Source: Acidobacteriota bacterium
GTDB taxonomy: Bacteria; Acidobacteriota; Terriglobia; Terriglobales; Acidobacteriaceae
Direction of reading: 5' to 3'
Length of the DNA stretch: 64,000 nucleotides
Assembly: GCA_013288805.1 (NCBI GenBank)
Contig: JABDBE010000005.1
Location: 23,741-87,740 of the forward strand
In this document: one piece after another, positions 23,120 through 33,241 of the stretch
How positions within the stretch are numbered: the stretch's first letter is position 1
Layout of the letters: each line of letters opens with the position of its first letter
Made by a program: the position numbers and the translations under genes
The notes under the pieces: generated by a model
Database searches by the model: none
What the model saw: the letters and a program-made list of their open reading frames with translations, nothing else
What the model was told of the DNA's origin: nothing

Positions 23120-26100
23120 TTAGAACGTGATCTTACCTACCACTTGAACCAAACGCCCGGTTACGCCAGCAGTTTGAAATGCGCCATAAATGCTGGTTGG
23201 GGTTGGTGCAGTCGCATAGATTTGGCCGAATTGGCCAATGCCTCCGACCAGGTTGTTTTCCGGAGTCGCGAAATGAGGATGGTTCAGGATGTTGAAGAAA
23301 TTGGCGCCCATGGTGAGCTTGACTCGCTCACCCACGGCGAAGTTCTTCATGAGAGCAGCATCCATATCAAAATAACCAGGTCCGCGGAATAGATTCCGGC
23401 CTGAGCCGAAACTGGTCTCCGCTCCCGCGGGAACGAACATGCTCGTGGTCAAGCACTGGTGAGCATCTCCCGCAGGTCCGTTGCCGGGACCGCTGCAACC
23501 TGGAAAGCTCTGGTTCGGGTTCAGCAACGTGGCATAAACTCCCCATTGCGACGGCAAACCTCCCGCACCCGGCGGTATGTTCGCGATTGGCGCCGTGCTA
23601 TCGATTACCGAGTAAGGCAAACCTGACCGGGCAAAAATAGTACCCGAGATCGACCAACCGCCCGCAGTCTCGTTCACTAAACGGTTTTGGAATTTGAACG
23701 GCTCCTCCCAAACGAAGTTTCCGGTGAAGTTGTTGCGGATATCCAAATCCGAATTGCCGTAGTTCAGCCGCAGGTTGTTCGGATCCAATTGGTAGGGTAC
23801 CGAATTAAATAGAGAAACGGGGGTGTTGAACAGTCCCGTCGTTTCGTCAAGTGCATGGCTCCAGGTGTAGCTTGCGCTGCCGCTGAAACCATAGGAGGCT
23901 CGCCGTGTAACGGAAGCGACTAATCCAGCATAGTTCGACACGCCGCCACTGTAGATCTGTGTGACCGGTCCGAACCGTGGATCGGGAGCGGTGATCGGAA
24001 TTGGAAGAGCGCCGTTCGGCGAGTAGGCGTTGACAGCGCTGCTTTCTATCAGCTCGTCGTAGCCATGCGTGCCTACATAGTTGAGGTCGAAGGAGGTCTT
24101 GGATCCCAGAGATTGTTGAATCTCCAGGTTCCATTTTACGTAAGTGGGATTGCTGATCTTGCCAGTTGAGAAAAAGGCAGGCGGCGCGAAACCCGGGACC
24201 GCTGCTTGCAAGTCGGCGAGCGTAGCTCCAGACGAGAATCCGGAGTTAAAGGCCGTGTTGGAATGGATCGCCGTAGTTTGCACGTCGTTGACGCCGCCAA
24301 TCGTAACTCCAGGAGCGACCGGAACTCCGGGCAGGGCTGCGTTTCCGGTGAGGGAGGTACCGGTCAGGGCCAGTGCGTTGAGAGTCGGGGCGTTGGCCTC
24401 GAGATTGGTCACGATCACGCCCTGATAGAGGTCGGTGAACATGCCGATGCCGGTGCGGATCACAGTATTTCGCCCAAACGGACTCCAACTGATTCCGAAC
24501 CGGGGCTGGAAGGCGACCTTCTGCAACTCGCTAAAGGCTCGATGCTGGTCCGTCTGTATTGCCTGATTGTAGGGAATCGTGGCATCGTGATCTAACGAAG
24601 TGAAGGGCTCAGCAAGGCGAGAAAAGCAGTTGGTCTGGCAAACCGCATTCGAGTTTCGATCAGCGCGAATGGCTGCGGTCAGCTTCAGGTTGGGACTAAC
24701 TTTCCATTCATCCTGGAAATAAATGCCCACACTGTAGATGGCCAAAGGATTTACCGGGAAGTTGGTAAAGTTTTGCCCGTACGCGTCGCCGGCGGCGGGG
24801 GTCAAGACTCCATTGGCGAAATCGGTCAGATTTCCAAAAACCAATGTTCCAAAGCTGTTGAACTCGTTGCCGTAGTCGCTTATGTCATTGCGTCGGAAAT
24901 TCATCCCGACTTTGAAGGTGTGATTCCCGTGATTGATGGACAGATCGTCCAGGATCTGATACTGGGTGACGTTGCGTCCTTGTGGAAAGTTCGTATCCGC
25001 GGCTTGAGTGCCGCCGAGGTTCGAGAGAAGGCCATTGATCGTTACGCTGTTGTATGGCAATACACTCAGGCGGTCGCCGACGGGAGTGGCTTCCCTGAAA
25101 ACTGCGCTATACCACATGCCGGACGCCACCAGTTGGTTGACCACGTTGGCGCTGAACACGTGGGTTTCGTTGAGTTGACCGTCGCTTGTGGGTTGAATAC
25201 TCAGAGTATTGAAGAGCGTCGGATCGATGAGGTCGGTGCCCGTGGGTTGCTGTCCCCGATCGAAGTGCACTCGGCCAAAAAGCTTGTCGTTGTTGCTGAT
25301 GTTTTCGTCGACCCGGCCTGCAATCAGCCACTCCTTGTTTAAATTCGTACCCGAGGCGTGGTCGAACAGCGCACAAGGTGCTCCACCCGCTCCAAATCCG
25401 GCGAGCGTCGTAAGATCGTGGCACCCTTGCGTGGGGTCGGCTGCAGCGCTCACGGGAGAGTACTTAGCGTATCCAGGAGCGCTGTTGTAGAGCGAAAACA
25501 TTTGGTTGTAAAAGGGAATCTCCGCTCCGCGGCCAGTAGCGGTCAGATTGTTAAGCACGGCCGTCTCGAATCCCTGAGTGGGAAGAAAAATGTTCTGTGT
25601 AGACGGCAACACATAGCGCAAGCCTTCTGTGTCGACGAAAAAGAAAGTCTTGTTCTTGATGATCGGTCCTCCGAAGGAAGCCGACCATTGATTATTAACC
25701 GCGAAAGGTCTGGGTGTGTTCGTGGCAGGATTGAACCAGTCGTTGGCGTTCAGCGCGGTACCGTTCCAATAGTAATTCGCGTTGCCATGGTACTGGTTGC
25801 TGCCTGACTTGGTCACCGAATCCATCTGTACACCTGCCATGCGTCCATATTGAGCGGTGTAACCATTGGTTACGACTGCGACTTCCTGCATCTCGTTGGC
25901 GCCCAACGTCAGGTTGCTCGATCCGCTATTGTTCAGGTTGAGGAACGGATCGTTGTTGTCATTTCCGTTGATGGTGAACAGATTCGAGGTGGGAGGCAAA
26001 CCGAACGCGGCAAAATTCCCGTAACCGCCGGCATTACCACCGACGTTCATGACTACTCCCGGGGTCGTTTGCGCATAATACGTTGTATCGTTTCCCGGAT

Positions 26101-26551
26101 TCGGCTGCAGCGCGATTTGCTTCTCGGTAATGGTCGTTGTCAGATTGGGGTTTTCAGTCTGCAGCAGCGGCGCCTCAGCAGTTACTTCAATGGTCTGATT
26201 CTCGCCATGGGGGCTGAGAGCCAACGTAACACTGGAGATCTGTCCTAGTTGGACATCGACGGAACGTCGAGTCTCTGACATGTTCGCGGCCGTGGCGGAC
26301 ACTACATAGTTGCCGGGCTTGAGCAGGGAGAAGTGATAGCTCCCGCTTTGATTTGTCACCGTGGTTTGGCTGGTTCCTTCAGAGGTACTTCGCAGAGTAA
26401 CCGTGGCTTGTGGGATCACAGCACCGCTCGCATCAGTCACCGTGCCCGCTAGATCACCGGAGGTAACAGATTGTGCGAATCCGTACAGTCCAGAGAGCGA
26501 TAGCAGGAACAGCGCTAGCGCCAGTAAAGTTCTCGTCTTTGCAATACTCAT
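23120..26551 (-). CDS. Oar-like TonB-dependent outer-membrane receptor
   Basis: A 1143-residue outer-membrane protein. A signal peptide (about 1-28) is followed by a carboxypeptidase-regulatory-like domain (G-D-L-A-G-T-V-T-D-A-S-G-A-V-I-P-Q-A-T-V, about 32-115), then a plug and a long beta-barrel ending in Phe, the usual signal for barrel assembly. This is the architecture of the acidobacterial Oar/SusC-like receptors thought to import large or complex ligands, perhaps polysaccharide breakdown products. The start at 26551 has an AGGAGGAG ribosome site; a longer frame to 26659 has none. No adjacent SusD-like gene is present. The ligand is unknown. Confidence 0.88.
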   Translation of the reverse strand: MSIAKTRTLLALALFLLSLSGLYGFAQSVTSGDLAGTVTDASGAVIPQATVTLRSTSEGTSQTTVTNQSGSYHFSLLKPGNYVVSATAANMSETRRSVDVQLGQISSVTLALSPHGENQTIEVTAEAPLLQTENPNLTTTITEKQIALQPNPGNDTTYYAQTTPGVVMNVGGNAGGYGNFAAFGLPPTSNLFTINGNDNNDPFLNLNNSGSSNLTLGANEMQEVAVVTNGYTAQYGRMAGVQMDSVTKSGSNQYHGNANYYWNGTALNANDWFNPATNTPRPFAVNNQWSASFGGPIIKNKTFFFVDTEGLRYVLPSTQNIFLPTQGFETAVLNNLTATGRGAEIPFYNQMFSLYNSAPGYAKYSPVSAAADPTQGCHDLTTLAGFGAGGAPCALFDHASGTNLNKEWLIAGRVDENISNNDKLFGRVHFDRGQQPTGTDLIDPTLFNTLSIQPTSDGQLNETHVFSANVVNQLVASGMWYSAVFREATPVGDRLSVLPYNSVTINGLLSNLGGTQAADTNFPQGRNVTQYQILDDLSINHGNHTFKVGMNFRRNDISDYGNEFNSFGTLVFGNLTDFANGVLTPAAGDAYGQNFTNFPVNPLAIYSVGIYFQDEWKVSPNLKLTAAIRADRNSNAVCQTNCFSRLAEPFTSLDHDATIPYNQAIQTDQHRAFSELQKVAFQPRFGISWSPFGRNTVIRTGIGMFTDLYQGVIVTNLEANAPTLNALALTGTSLTGNAALPGVPVAPGVTIGGVNDVQTTAIHSNTAFNSGFSSGATLADLQAAVPGFAPPAFFSTGKISNPTYVKWNLEIQQSLGSKTSFDLNYVGTHGYDELIESSAVNAYSPNGALPIPITAPDPRFGPVTQIYSGGVSNYAGLVASVTRRASYGFSGSASYTWSHALDETTGLFNTPVSLFNSVPYQLDPNNLRLNYGNSDLDIRNNFTGNFVWEEPFKFQNRLVNETAGGWSISGTIFARSGLPYSVIDSTAPIANIPPGAGGLPSQWGVYATLLNPNQSFPGCSGPGNGPAGDAHQCLTTSMFVPAGAETSFGSGRNLFRGPGYFDMDAALMKNFAVGERVKLTMGANFFNILNHPHFATPENNLVGGIGQFGQIYATAPTPTSIYGAFQTAGVTGRLVQVVGKITF

Positions 26552-27108
26552 GAATCTCCTCCTACGATTCTTGGAAGGCTTGCGCTCAAACCGGCGCTGC
26601 CTTGCCTCACCAATGTCCATGCCGCTCAATGCACCTGGCACACCAAATCGGTTGGTCAACTCGCCCGTAGGGATGGATCGTTCTTCTCGCGGGACGAATT
26701 TCAGTCGGAGATGGACGAAAGAAAACTCGTGAGTCGTCCGTAAGCTCGGGGTTTCGCCGCGATGGCTGGAGGCCTACGGGAATCTATAAAAGTAGGACGC
26801 GGAGTATACGGAAATCAGTACAACCGTTTTTTCCCGCCTCTCAAAAGACAAGCGCAGGAACGGTCACAACATGTCTTATCACGATGTTGTGTATCCACTT
26901 TGTTGGTCAATTTGTATTTTCTGTTTGTGTCGGCCTGGCTCACACCCGCTGTTCTACCTCGGGCCCGCATAACACGGAGCTGGTGCGAATCGCACGCAGA
27001 AAGATATCAATGCGCCGAACTTTGTGACAAACCATTTCGTATTTTGGAGCGTCAAATAGTTGTATGGGATGGTCTCCGCAAATCGAAACCCGCCTGCGTG
27101 AAATTCGC
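26552..27108. other. 557-bp gap with an inverted repeat
   Basis: Between the receptor and the LytTR regulator no convincing gene is seen. CACAACAT (26865-26872) and ATGTTGTG (26884-26891) form an 8-bp inverted repeat with an 11-bp spacer, a shape expected of a regulator site. AT-rich sequence follows at 26895-26935. The gap probably holds divergent promoters for the two genes. Confidence 0.4.
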
Positions 27109-27882
27109 ATGATGATTCCTCAGATCGACGTCGTCATCGCTGATGAAGAAGCAGTGGTTCGCGATCGGTTGCGACTTTTGCTGGCAGAGGAAACCGGAGT
27201 CGAGATCGTCGCAGAGTGCAGCAACGCTATCCAAACCATCGCCGCAGTGAAGAGCCTCCAACCGGACTTGCTCTTACTCGACATCGAAATGCAAGACGCC
27301 GACGGCTTCGCAGCTCTGAATCGCATCGCTCAGGAAGATCTGCCGATTGTGATTTTAACCAGCGTGAGCCATCAGCACGCTATGCAAGCGTTCGAAGCCC
27401 GCGCACTGGACTTCTTGCTGAAGCCCATCGATGAGCGCAGGCTTCACGCAGCCATTGAGCGAACGCGGGCAGAGCTTCTTAAAGCGCATGATCGTAAATT
27501 AACCCATCGCATTCTCGACTTGCTGGCCGAGGCCAAGACCGGGCCGCAAACTGAGCGACGATTGGTGATTAAAACCGCTGGACGTGTGGTGTTCGTCGAC
27601 ACCAATGAAATTGCCTGGGTAGAAGCAGCTGGGAATTACGTTGAGGTAAACACCAGTGGCGGTCGTTACCTGTTGCGCGAAGGAATCGGAAGTCTCTCCA
27701 AGAGACTTGATCCCAACGAGTTTGTCCGCATCCATCGTTCCATTATTGTGAACGTGCGAAACATCAAAGAATTGCAGCCCTGCAATCGAGGTGAGTATCT
27801 AGTGGTTCTCCGCGACGGCAAACAACTTTCATGCAGCCGCGGCTACCGCGCAAGACTGCAAGAGCTGATCGCAGCGCAATAA
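27109..27882 (+). CDS. LytTR-family response regulator
   Basis: A 257-residue two-component regulator. The receiver domain (about 5-125) has the acidic pair D12-E13, the phospho-acceptor Asp58 in L-L-L-D-I-E-M, Thr84 and Lys105. The LytTR DNA-binding domain (about 152-250) has V-E-A-A-G-N-Y-V-E-V and F-V-R-I-H-R-S-I-I-V-N. No histidine kinase lies nearby, so it is an orphan here. It is divergent from the receptor, which it may control; that is inference. Either ATG at 27109 or 27112 could be the start. Confidence 0.88.
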   Translation: MMIPQIDVVIADEEAVVRDRLRLLLAEETGVEIVAECSNAIQTIAAVKSLQPDLLLLDIEMQDADGFAALNRIAQEDLPIVILTSVSHQHAMQAFEARALDFLLKPIDERRLHAAIERTRAELLKAHDRKLTHRILDLLAEAKTGPQTERRLVIKTAGRVVFVDTNEIAWVEAAGNYVEVNTSGGRYLLREGIGSLSKRLDPNEFVRIHRSIIVNVRNIKELQPCNRGEYLVVLRDGKQLSCSRGYRARLQELIAAQ

Positions 27883-27907
27883 GTACTCGCCAGTCGACGC
27901 GCGGACA

Positions 27908-30154
27908 CTATTGCCCGAAGCTGTCCACTCTCGCGGTTGGGTCCGTCGCCCCTCCCAACGCGAAATATTGCGATGGCGAGACCATGTACAGAATCTCCGA
28001 TGTGCTTCCTAATGTTGCAGTAAACCTGCCGGTGGTGGCGTTCGTTAAGGCAGTGGCTCCGGTCGCTTGGTTTAAGCTAAGTCCGTTGGCATTGCTCACG
28101 TCCTGCGTGACGGTCAAGCTGTTCAATCCCGCCACTGCGACGGTCACTACATTGCTGACGCTGGGATCCACGGGAGCGAGCGATCCGCCCGCGTACGTCC
28201 CCGACAGAGAGGCCGTCGTAAACGGTGAACCGGACTGCGGCGTCATAAACCCGAAACTGACGGCAGAGTCCGTGCCAATGATGAATGCCTGATTAGTCGT
28301 CACAAGATATAGGACGGGTAGCGAATTCTGAAACCCCGATCCGGTCGGGAACGTCACGCGTCCATTCGTGCCAACGCTGTAGGTCCCGGTACCTGACGGA
28401 GATGTCAGCGTGCCGGCGGTATTCTGGTCCGAGGTCACGCTGAAGTTCCCACCGCTGCCCATAAACTGACCGATTTGGCTCTCGGTCGTGGCGCTCTCCA
28501 GTCCTGTCACCTCGAAAACACTGTTCCCTGTAAGATTGCTGTTGTTCGTCTGTTGCAGCATAGTACCGCTCACTAGAGGGTGTAAGCCAGGAGAGAACGG
28601 GTCTATTTCCAAGGCCAGTAGTTGCCCTGCGTTGACAACATAAAAAATGTAACTGTCGGCCCCGATCGTAATCGTACCCCGACCGTTTGATGCAACGGTG
28701 TACGTGCCGACGAAGCTAAAATCTGAAGAGACACCTTTAACGGCGTCATCGGAATCCAGCGAACCACTAATTGCTCCATTCGACCCGATGGTAAACTCTC
28801 CCGCCTCGCCAAAACGATTCTTGCCCGAGTCGATTCCAACAAAACCGAATGCATAACTACCGGTGGGCACGGAGATCGTTTGCTTCAGAAGCACCCCGGA
28901 ATTGCGGGCCGAGTTGTTGGCAAATCCGCCCGTGCTGTCGTCGAACTCTATGATGTTCGCATTTCCGCCGGCTGTGATGGAGAACGCAAAGGTGCGGCTG
29001 CCCGTGCCTGTCGGGGCGATGTTGAACGTCATGAATCCCAATCCAGTTGTACCCACTGAATATGTACCGCTGAAAGTTTGATTGACTGGAAAACTCCCGG
29101 TCGTATCGTTTATGTCCATGATGCCGCTGGAAATGTTCCCGGCGCCATCCGCGAAAAAGCTGCCTGCAGCCACAAAAAGTCCACTCGTGTCAAAACCGCG
29201 TACGGAGAAGGCGTAGTTGCCGCTCAATTTCCCGTTATTTGTAACTCCTGGATTGATGGTGATGCTCAGATTCGCCGTGGCGGTCTGATGCGCGGGCTCG
29301 GACGAATCAGTCACCTGAACCGTAAAACTCGTGGTTCCAGTCGCGATGGGGGTTCCGGAAATCACGCCGCTGGAACTGAGAGAAAGACCCGGCGGCAGCA
29401 GGGTGCCTCCCACCAAAGCCCAAGTATAGGGCTGAACGCCACTGCTTGCCTGCAAAGGCACATTGTTCGGATTATAGGGAATATTCACCGTGCCAGATTG
29501 CAAAGAGGCGGTTGCCACCGAGAGCGGTGGCGGCTTATTGATCACAATGCTCAGTGCCTGGGTCACGATCGCGTCCGAGGAATCTTCCACCTGGACGGTG
29601 AAATTGAACGTCCCCAAGACGGTCGGCGTACCAACGATCTCGGCGGAGGTACTGGTGCTTGTCGTCTGAAAGGTTAAGCCCGGGGGAAGACTGCCCGAAA
29701 TTATCGTCCAAGTAAAGGGTGCGGGTGCACCGGCGGCATTGATAAATGAGTCATAGGCCACGCCCAGAATACCTGCGGGCAGCGAAGTGGTGGTAATGGT
29801 CAGGACCGCGACCAACGAAATCGATTGGGTCGAGGTTATAGTCGTGTTCGCTACTGAAGTTGCCGTGATGGTTGCGCTTGTGGCGACCGCTACGGTGCTG
29901 GGAGCGGTATAGACGACTGAGGTCGTCGTGTTACCGCTTAAGGTGCCGGGACCGGTAAGCGTCCACGTCACACCTGCATCAGTCCTGTCATTGGTAAGCG
30001 TGGCAATAATCGTCGCCGTTTGGCCGGGATTCAGTGACGTTTCGGAGGTAGACAGTGTAACCGCGATAGTGCCACTGCCTGAACAACCTGAAAAGGCCAG
30101 CGAATACACAAGGATACCCACTGCCAGCAAGCCAAGAGGTCTGAATTTTCTCAC
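27908..30154 (-). CDS. lipoprotein with Ig-like (He_PIG) repeats
   Basis: A 748-residue secreted lipoprotein. The start GTG 30154 has a GGAGAA site and gives R-K-F-R-P-L-G-L-L-A-V-G-I-L-V-Y and the lipobox A-F-S-G-C. Two He_PIG domains follow (P-F-T-W-T-I-I-S-G-S-L-P-P-G-L and P-Y-T-W-A-L-V-G-G-T-L-L-P-P-G-L), then several repeats of the form L-S-G-N-Y-A-F, G-T-Y-S-V, typical of acidobacterial surface proteins. It lies 49 bp after the second receptor and is probably its surface partner. Function unknown. The alternative start at 30280 would overlap the receptor. Confidence 0.75.
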   Translation of the reverse strand: MRKFRPLGLLAVGILVYSLAFSGCSGSGTIAVTLSTSETSLNPGQTATIIATLTNDRTDAGVTWTLTGPGTLSGNTTTSVVYTAPSTVAVATSATITATSVANTTITSTQSISLVAVLTITTTSLPAGILGVAYDSFINAAGAPAPFTWTIISGSLPPGLTFQTTSTSTSAEIVGTPTVLGTFNFTVQVEDSSDAIVTQALSIVINKPPPLSVATASLQSGTVNIPYNPNNVPLQASSGVQPYTWALVGGTLLPPGLSLSSSGVISGTPIATGTTSFTVQVTDSSEPAHQTATANLSITINPGVTNNGKLSGNYAFSVRGFDTSGLFVAAGSFFADGAGNISSGIMDINDTTGSFPVNQTFSGTYSVGTTGLGFMTFNIAPTGTGSRTFAFSITAGGNANIIEFDDSTGGFANNSARNSGVLLKQTISVPTGSYAFGFVGIDSGKNRFGEAGEFTIGSNGAISGSLDSDDAVKGVSSDFSFVGTYTVASNGRGTITIGADSYIFYVVNAGQLLALEIDPFSPGLHPLVSGTMLQQTNNSNLTGNSVFEVTGLESATTESQIGQFMGSGGNFSVTSDQNTAGTLTSPSGTGTYSVGTNGRVTFPTGSGFQNSLPVLYLVTTNQAFIIGTDSAVSFGFMTPQSGSPFTTASLSGTYAGGSLAPVDPSVSNVVTVAVAGLNSLTVTQDVSNANGLSLNQATGATALTNATTGRFTATLGSTSEILYMVSPSQYFALGGATDPTARVDSFGQ

Positions 30155-30203
30155 GGTTTCTCCACTGAAAGTTGTAACAATATCCTTGCGAAACAGCAAG
30201 CCG

Positions 30204-33200
30204 CTAGAACGAGAACAGAACCTGCAGATCGATCCTTCGGGTAGCTGAGCCAAACGAATACGGGCCCCCGGCGAGCGCATTCGATTCCCCGAATAATGGC
30301 GAATTGAGATTGCCAGTCGGCGGCGCCAGGTTCACCCGGTTAAGAACATTTCTTGCAGAGACGCTGAAGGTTAAATTATAGCGCCGATTGGTGGTGGCTC
30401 CCATGCTGAAGGGACCGCCGCCGCCACCTCCTCCCCCCAGACCGCGGCCGCCCAAACCACCTCCAGGAGGGCCTCCGCCATGTCCGCCGCCACTACCACC
30501 TCCTCCCCCGCCACCCTGTCCACTGCGAGGCCCGCCAGCGCCGGCTCCCACTTCTCGTCCAAACCCAAAGGTCTTGCTAAGTCGCAAATTCATGGTGAAC
30601 AGGGTTGGGCCAGTGCCAATATTGATTGGAATGGGTGTGTACCCGGCGGTGGGAGATAGGTTGAACGTACCTAAGGGTGTGCAAGCGATGCCGGAAGTGT
30701 ACGGCGGCGTATTGCTACACCGGGCCGGCGAGATCAATGAAGGCCGGTCGTTGAAAATAGAATCACCATTCAAATCCTGACCGACCGTGACGTTATAGGG
30801 CACGCCCGAACTCACGATAATGAACGGGTTCAAACGGAACGCGTAGGGCAAGGAAACCGTGCCGCCGAGAACTCCGCGGCTGCGGACATCGAACTGCGAC
30901 CGGCCATAGTCGGCCATCGGGTCGTAGGAATTCGAAAGAAAATTAGCGCTGATGGTGGATGTGCCCGGAGAAAATCCGCCGCCGCCCCCACCCGACCCGG
31001 CTCCCAGGTCACTGTGGGCATAGTTCAGCGTGTAAAAGCCGAAGAGCGAAAGCTTCGATCCGAGGTTGGTCCGGACATTGGCAATCAACTGGTTCTGCCG
31101 GAATATCCCTTCTGTGTCGTACTGATAAATATTGTCCGTTCCGCCGAACGGGCGTATGCCGGTCGTCCCAGGCAAGGGAGCGTTTGCGTTGCGGAGGAAA
31201 AGCTGATGCTCCCCGTAAGAGTTTATGTAAGTGACGGCCGCAGTGGTGCTTTTCGCAAGCTGCCGCTCTACGCCGACTGCCGACTGCATGGTGTACGGAG
31301 CTCTCAGGCCAGAAGCGATTTGATACCGAGTTGGAGAAGGTGGCTCCACAGGAGTGGTTCCGGACGTGAGCCCAGGAACAATCGTTTGTAGTTGGGTAAA
31401 CCCGTTTAGACGCTCTGCCTGCAGCACAAGGTTGTACGGAAAACGGTCGTAGAACATGCCGTACCCAGCGCGCAGCACGGTCTTGGGGGCTGATTTCTTG
31501 CCTCCACCGCCCAATCCCCAGGCAAAGCTTAGTCGAGGGGCGAAATCGGCGTGGTCGTGAATGTCGTTCTGGCTTTCAAAGCGCAGGCCATAGCTGAGCG
31601 TCATGTTGGGCCGGATGCGCCAATCATCCTGCACGTAAAGGCCGGCATCGATCAGCGTGACCTCGGACAAAGGCTGCCCGGTCGTAATCGAGAACTGGCT
31701 GGCGCCGCAGTTCGCTAATGCAGCGCTCGTGGGTACAGTCGGCAATGCTGCTATCAGCAATGACAGGCATGACGTTCCCGGCTGCACATTTATCTCGTAG
31801 GCCGACAAAGTAGAGAAAGTAAATGCCCCGTTGAAATTCTGATTCGAAACGTTGGAGTCCGTCATGGCGCGCAGCCGCCCACCAAACTTTATTAGGTGGT
31901 TGCCGTGAACGATGGAAGTGTAGTTCTGCAGCTCGTAGTGGTTCTGTGTGTCCGAGCTGTTTCCGATCTGATTCCCTCCCCCAGTAAACGCTCCCAGCAC
32001 GGATATGGTGGGCGAGAAGTTCGGCACTGTCTGACTGTTGTCGTCGCGGAGATACTGGAACCGCGTTTCATTCACAATATTCGTGTTCACGACCTGCGTG
32101 TCGCTGATCTGCACGGTGTGCTCAACCGAAGTCGTGTTGAAAGCCTGGGAAGGAAGAGAAAATTGTCCCACTCCATCGTTGGTCTCGCTATCACGGTAAT
32201 ACTGATAACGGACTGTCAAGGTGTTGCTCGGGGTGAGCTGAAAATCGAATCGAGGACCGAGATTGATTCGAGTCTCGGGATTCGGAACTGCCTGGGCGAA
32301 GTTCGCAGTCGTTGGGTGGGGGTCCGTCGCCGAGGGCACGATCGCATTCACAATATTGGAGTCGTTGATATCCCTGATCTGAGCAGTAAAGAAAAACGAA
32401 GCCTTTTTGCTAATCGGACCGCTGACACTCCCATTAAAAAGCTCCGAGTGAAAAGAGGGTTGGTTTGGTGCGAACGGGCTCAGCGCGTCGAAAGCGGAGG
32501 AGTTGCCGTCGAGCAGGAATTGGCCGTGAAACTGGTCGGTGCCAGGTTTGGTAAAGATTTCAATCCGGCCATAGCCTAGCTTGTCATACTCCGCAGAAAA
32601 AGGATTCTGATTGATGCGGATCTCACGGATCGAGGACTTGGGAGGAAGTTGTCCCGCGGTGAATCCGTCGATATAAATCTGCCCGCCATTCGGTCCCGCC
32701 GAAGGCCCCGCCAGCGCTTCAAGTTCCTGCTGCAACTCGTCGGGATCATCTGAAAGCGCTTCGAGGTCCTTCCCCTTGATCACGATGGAGCTGGCATTCT
32801 CCGACGGGTTCACGCTCACGGTCGTGCCTTCTTCTTGCACCTCAACCTTTTCTTGTTCGACCTGAATCTCGAGCCCGATATCAAAATGCTGGACTTGACT
32901 TGCGGAGATGGCGAAGTCTTCCTCGATAGACACTGCGAAGCCCTTGGCTGACGTGGTGATGGTGTAGCTGCCCGCCGGCAATCCCTTCAGCTCGTAATTT
33001 CCCTGGTTGTCAGTGACAGCGGTTGTCTTTTGCCCATCAGGTCCGGTGGCGGTAACCGTTGCTTGCGGGATGACTGCGCCGGTAGGATCTGTGACCTTTC
33101 CGCGAAGTGTTCCTGCCGTTGTTTGGGCACGCATATAGCTCGTCAACAGCAGCCAGGCGAAAAGCGTGACAAATATAGGAAGACATCGAGACCGGCGGGA

Positions 33201-33206
33201 CTTCAT
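30204..33206 (-). CDS. Oar-like TonB-dependent outer-membrane receptor with Gly-rich insert
   Basis: A 1000-residue receptor: signal peptide ending near A-Q, a carboxypeptidase-regulatory-like domain (L-R-G-K-V-T-D-P-T-G-A-V-I-P-Q-A-T-V), a plug with Q-I-Y-I-D-G-F-T-A-G-Q-L-P-P, and a beta-barrel ending L-F-S-F. Near the end a Gly-rich run of about 45 residues is inserted between late strands. The ATG at 33206 has a GGAGA site. It is the middle gene of an operon with the DUF5666 gene (35 bp ahead) and the Ig lipoprotein (49 bp behind). The ligand is unknown. Confidence 0.88.
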   Translation of the reverse strand: MKSRRSRCLPIFVTLFAWLLLTSYMRAQTTAGTLRGKVTDPTGAVIPQATVTATGPDGQKTTAVTDNQGNYELKGLPAGSYTITTSAKGFAVSIEEDFAISASQVQHFDIGLEIQVEQEKVEVQEEGTTVSVNPSENASSIVIKGKDLEALSDDPDELQQELEALAGPSAGPNGGQIYIDGFTAGQLPPKSSIREIRINQNPFSAEYDKLGYGRIEIFTKPGTDQFHGQFLLDGNSSAFDALSPFAPNQPSFHSELFNGSVSGPISKKASFFFTAQIRDINDSNIVNAIVPSATDPHPTTANFAQAVPNPETRINLGPRFDFQLTPSNTLTVRYQYYRDSETNDGVGQFSLPSQAFNTTSVEHTVQISDTQVVNTNIVNETRFQYLRDDNSQTVPNFSPTISVLGAFTGGGNQIGNSSDTQNHYELQNYTSIVHGNHLIKFGGRLRAMTDSNVSNQNFNGAFTFSTLSAYEINVQPGTSCLSLLIAALPTVPTSAALANCGASQFSITTGQPLSEVTLIDAGLYVQDDWRIRPNMTLSYGLRFESQNDIHDHADFAPRLSFAWGLGGGGKKSAPKTVLRAGYGMFYDRFPYNLVLQAERLNGFTQLQTIVPGLTSGTTPVEPPSPTRYQIASGLRAPYTMQSAVGVERQLAKSTTAAVTYINSYGEHQLFLRNANAPLPGTTGIRPFGGTDNIYQYDTEGIFRQNQLIANVRTNLGSKLSLFGFYTLNYAHSDLGAGSGGGGGGFSPGTSTISANFLSNSYDPMADYGRSQFDVRSRGVLGGTVSLPYAFRLNPFIIVSSGVPYNVTVGQDLNGDSIFNDRPSLISPARCSNTPPYTSGIACTPLGTFNLSPTAGYTPIPINIGTGPTLFTMNLRLSKTFGFGREVGAGAGGPRSGQGGGGGGGSGGGHGGGPPGGGLGGRGLGGGGGGGGPFSMGATTNRRYNLTFSVSARNVLNRVNLAPPTGNLNSPLFGESNALAGGPYSFGSATRRIDLQVLFSF
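30411..30548 (-). repeat. Gly-rich low-complexity coding stretch
   Basis: GGC/GGT/GGA codons repeat across the receptor frame, with clusters of seven to eight glycines interrupted by Ser, His and Pro. On the plus strand the same bases are a CCN-rich tract. It could be a slippage-prone region, or simply a flexible loop between barrel strands. Confidence 0.7.
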
Positions 33207-33241
33207 CAATTCTCCTGAAGCAATTCTATGGGGCCGTTCAG

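Noticed and set aside
30388..30780. Proline-rich open frame on the plus strand
   Set aside because: It is the antisense of the Gly-rich insert of the receptor gene; the poly-Pro comes from the complementary bases and there is no ribosome site.
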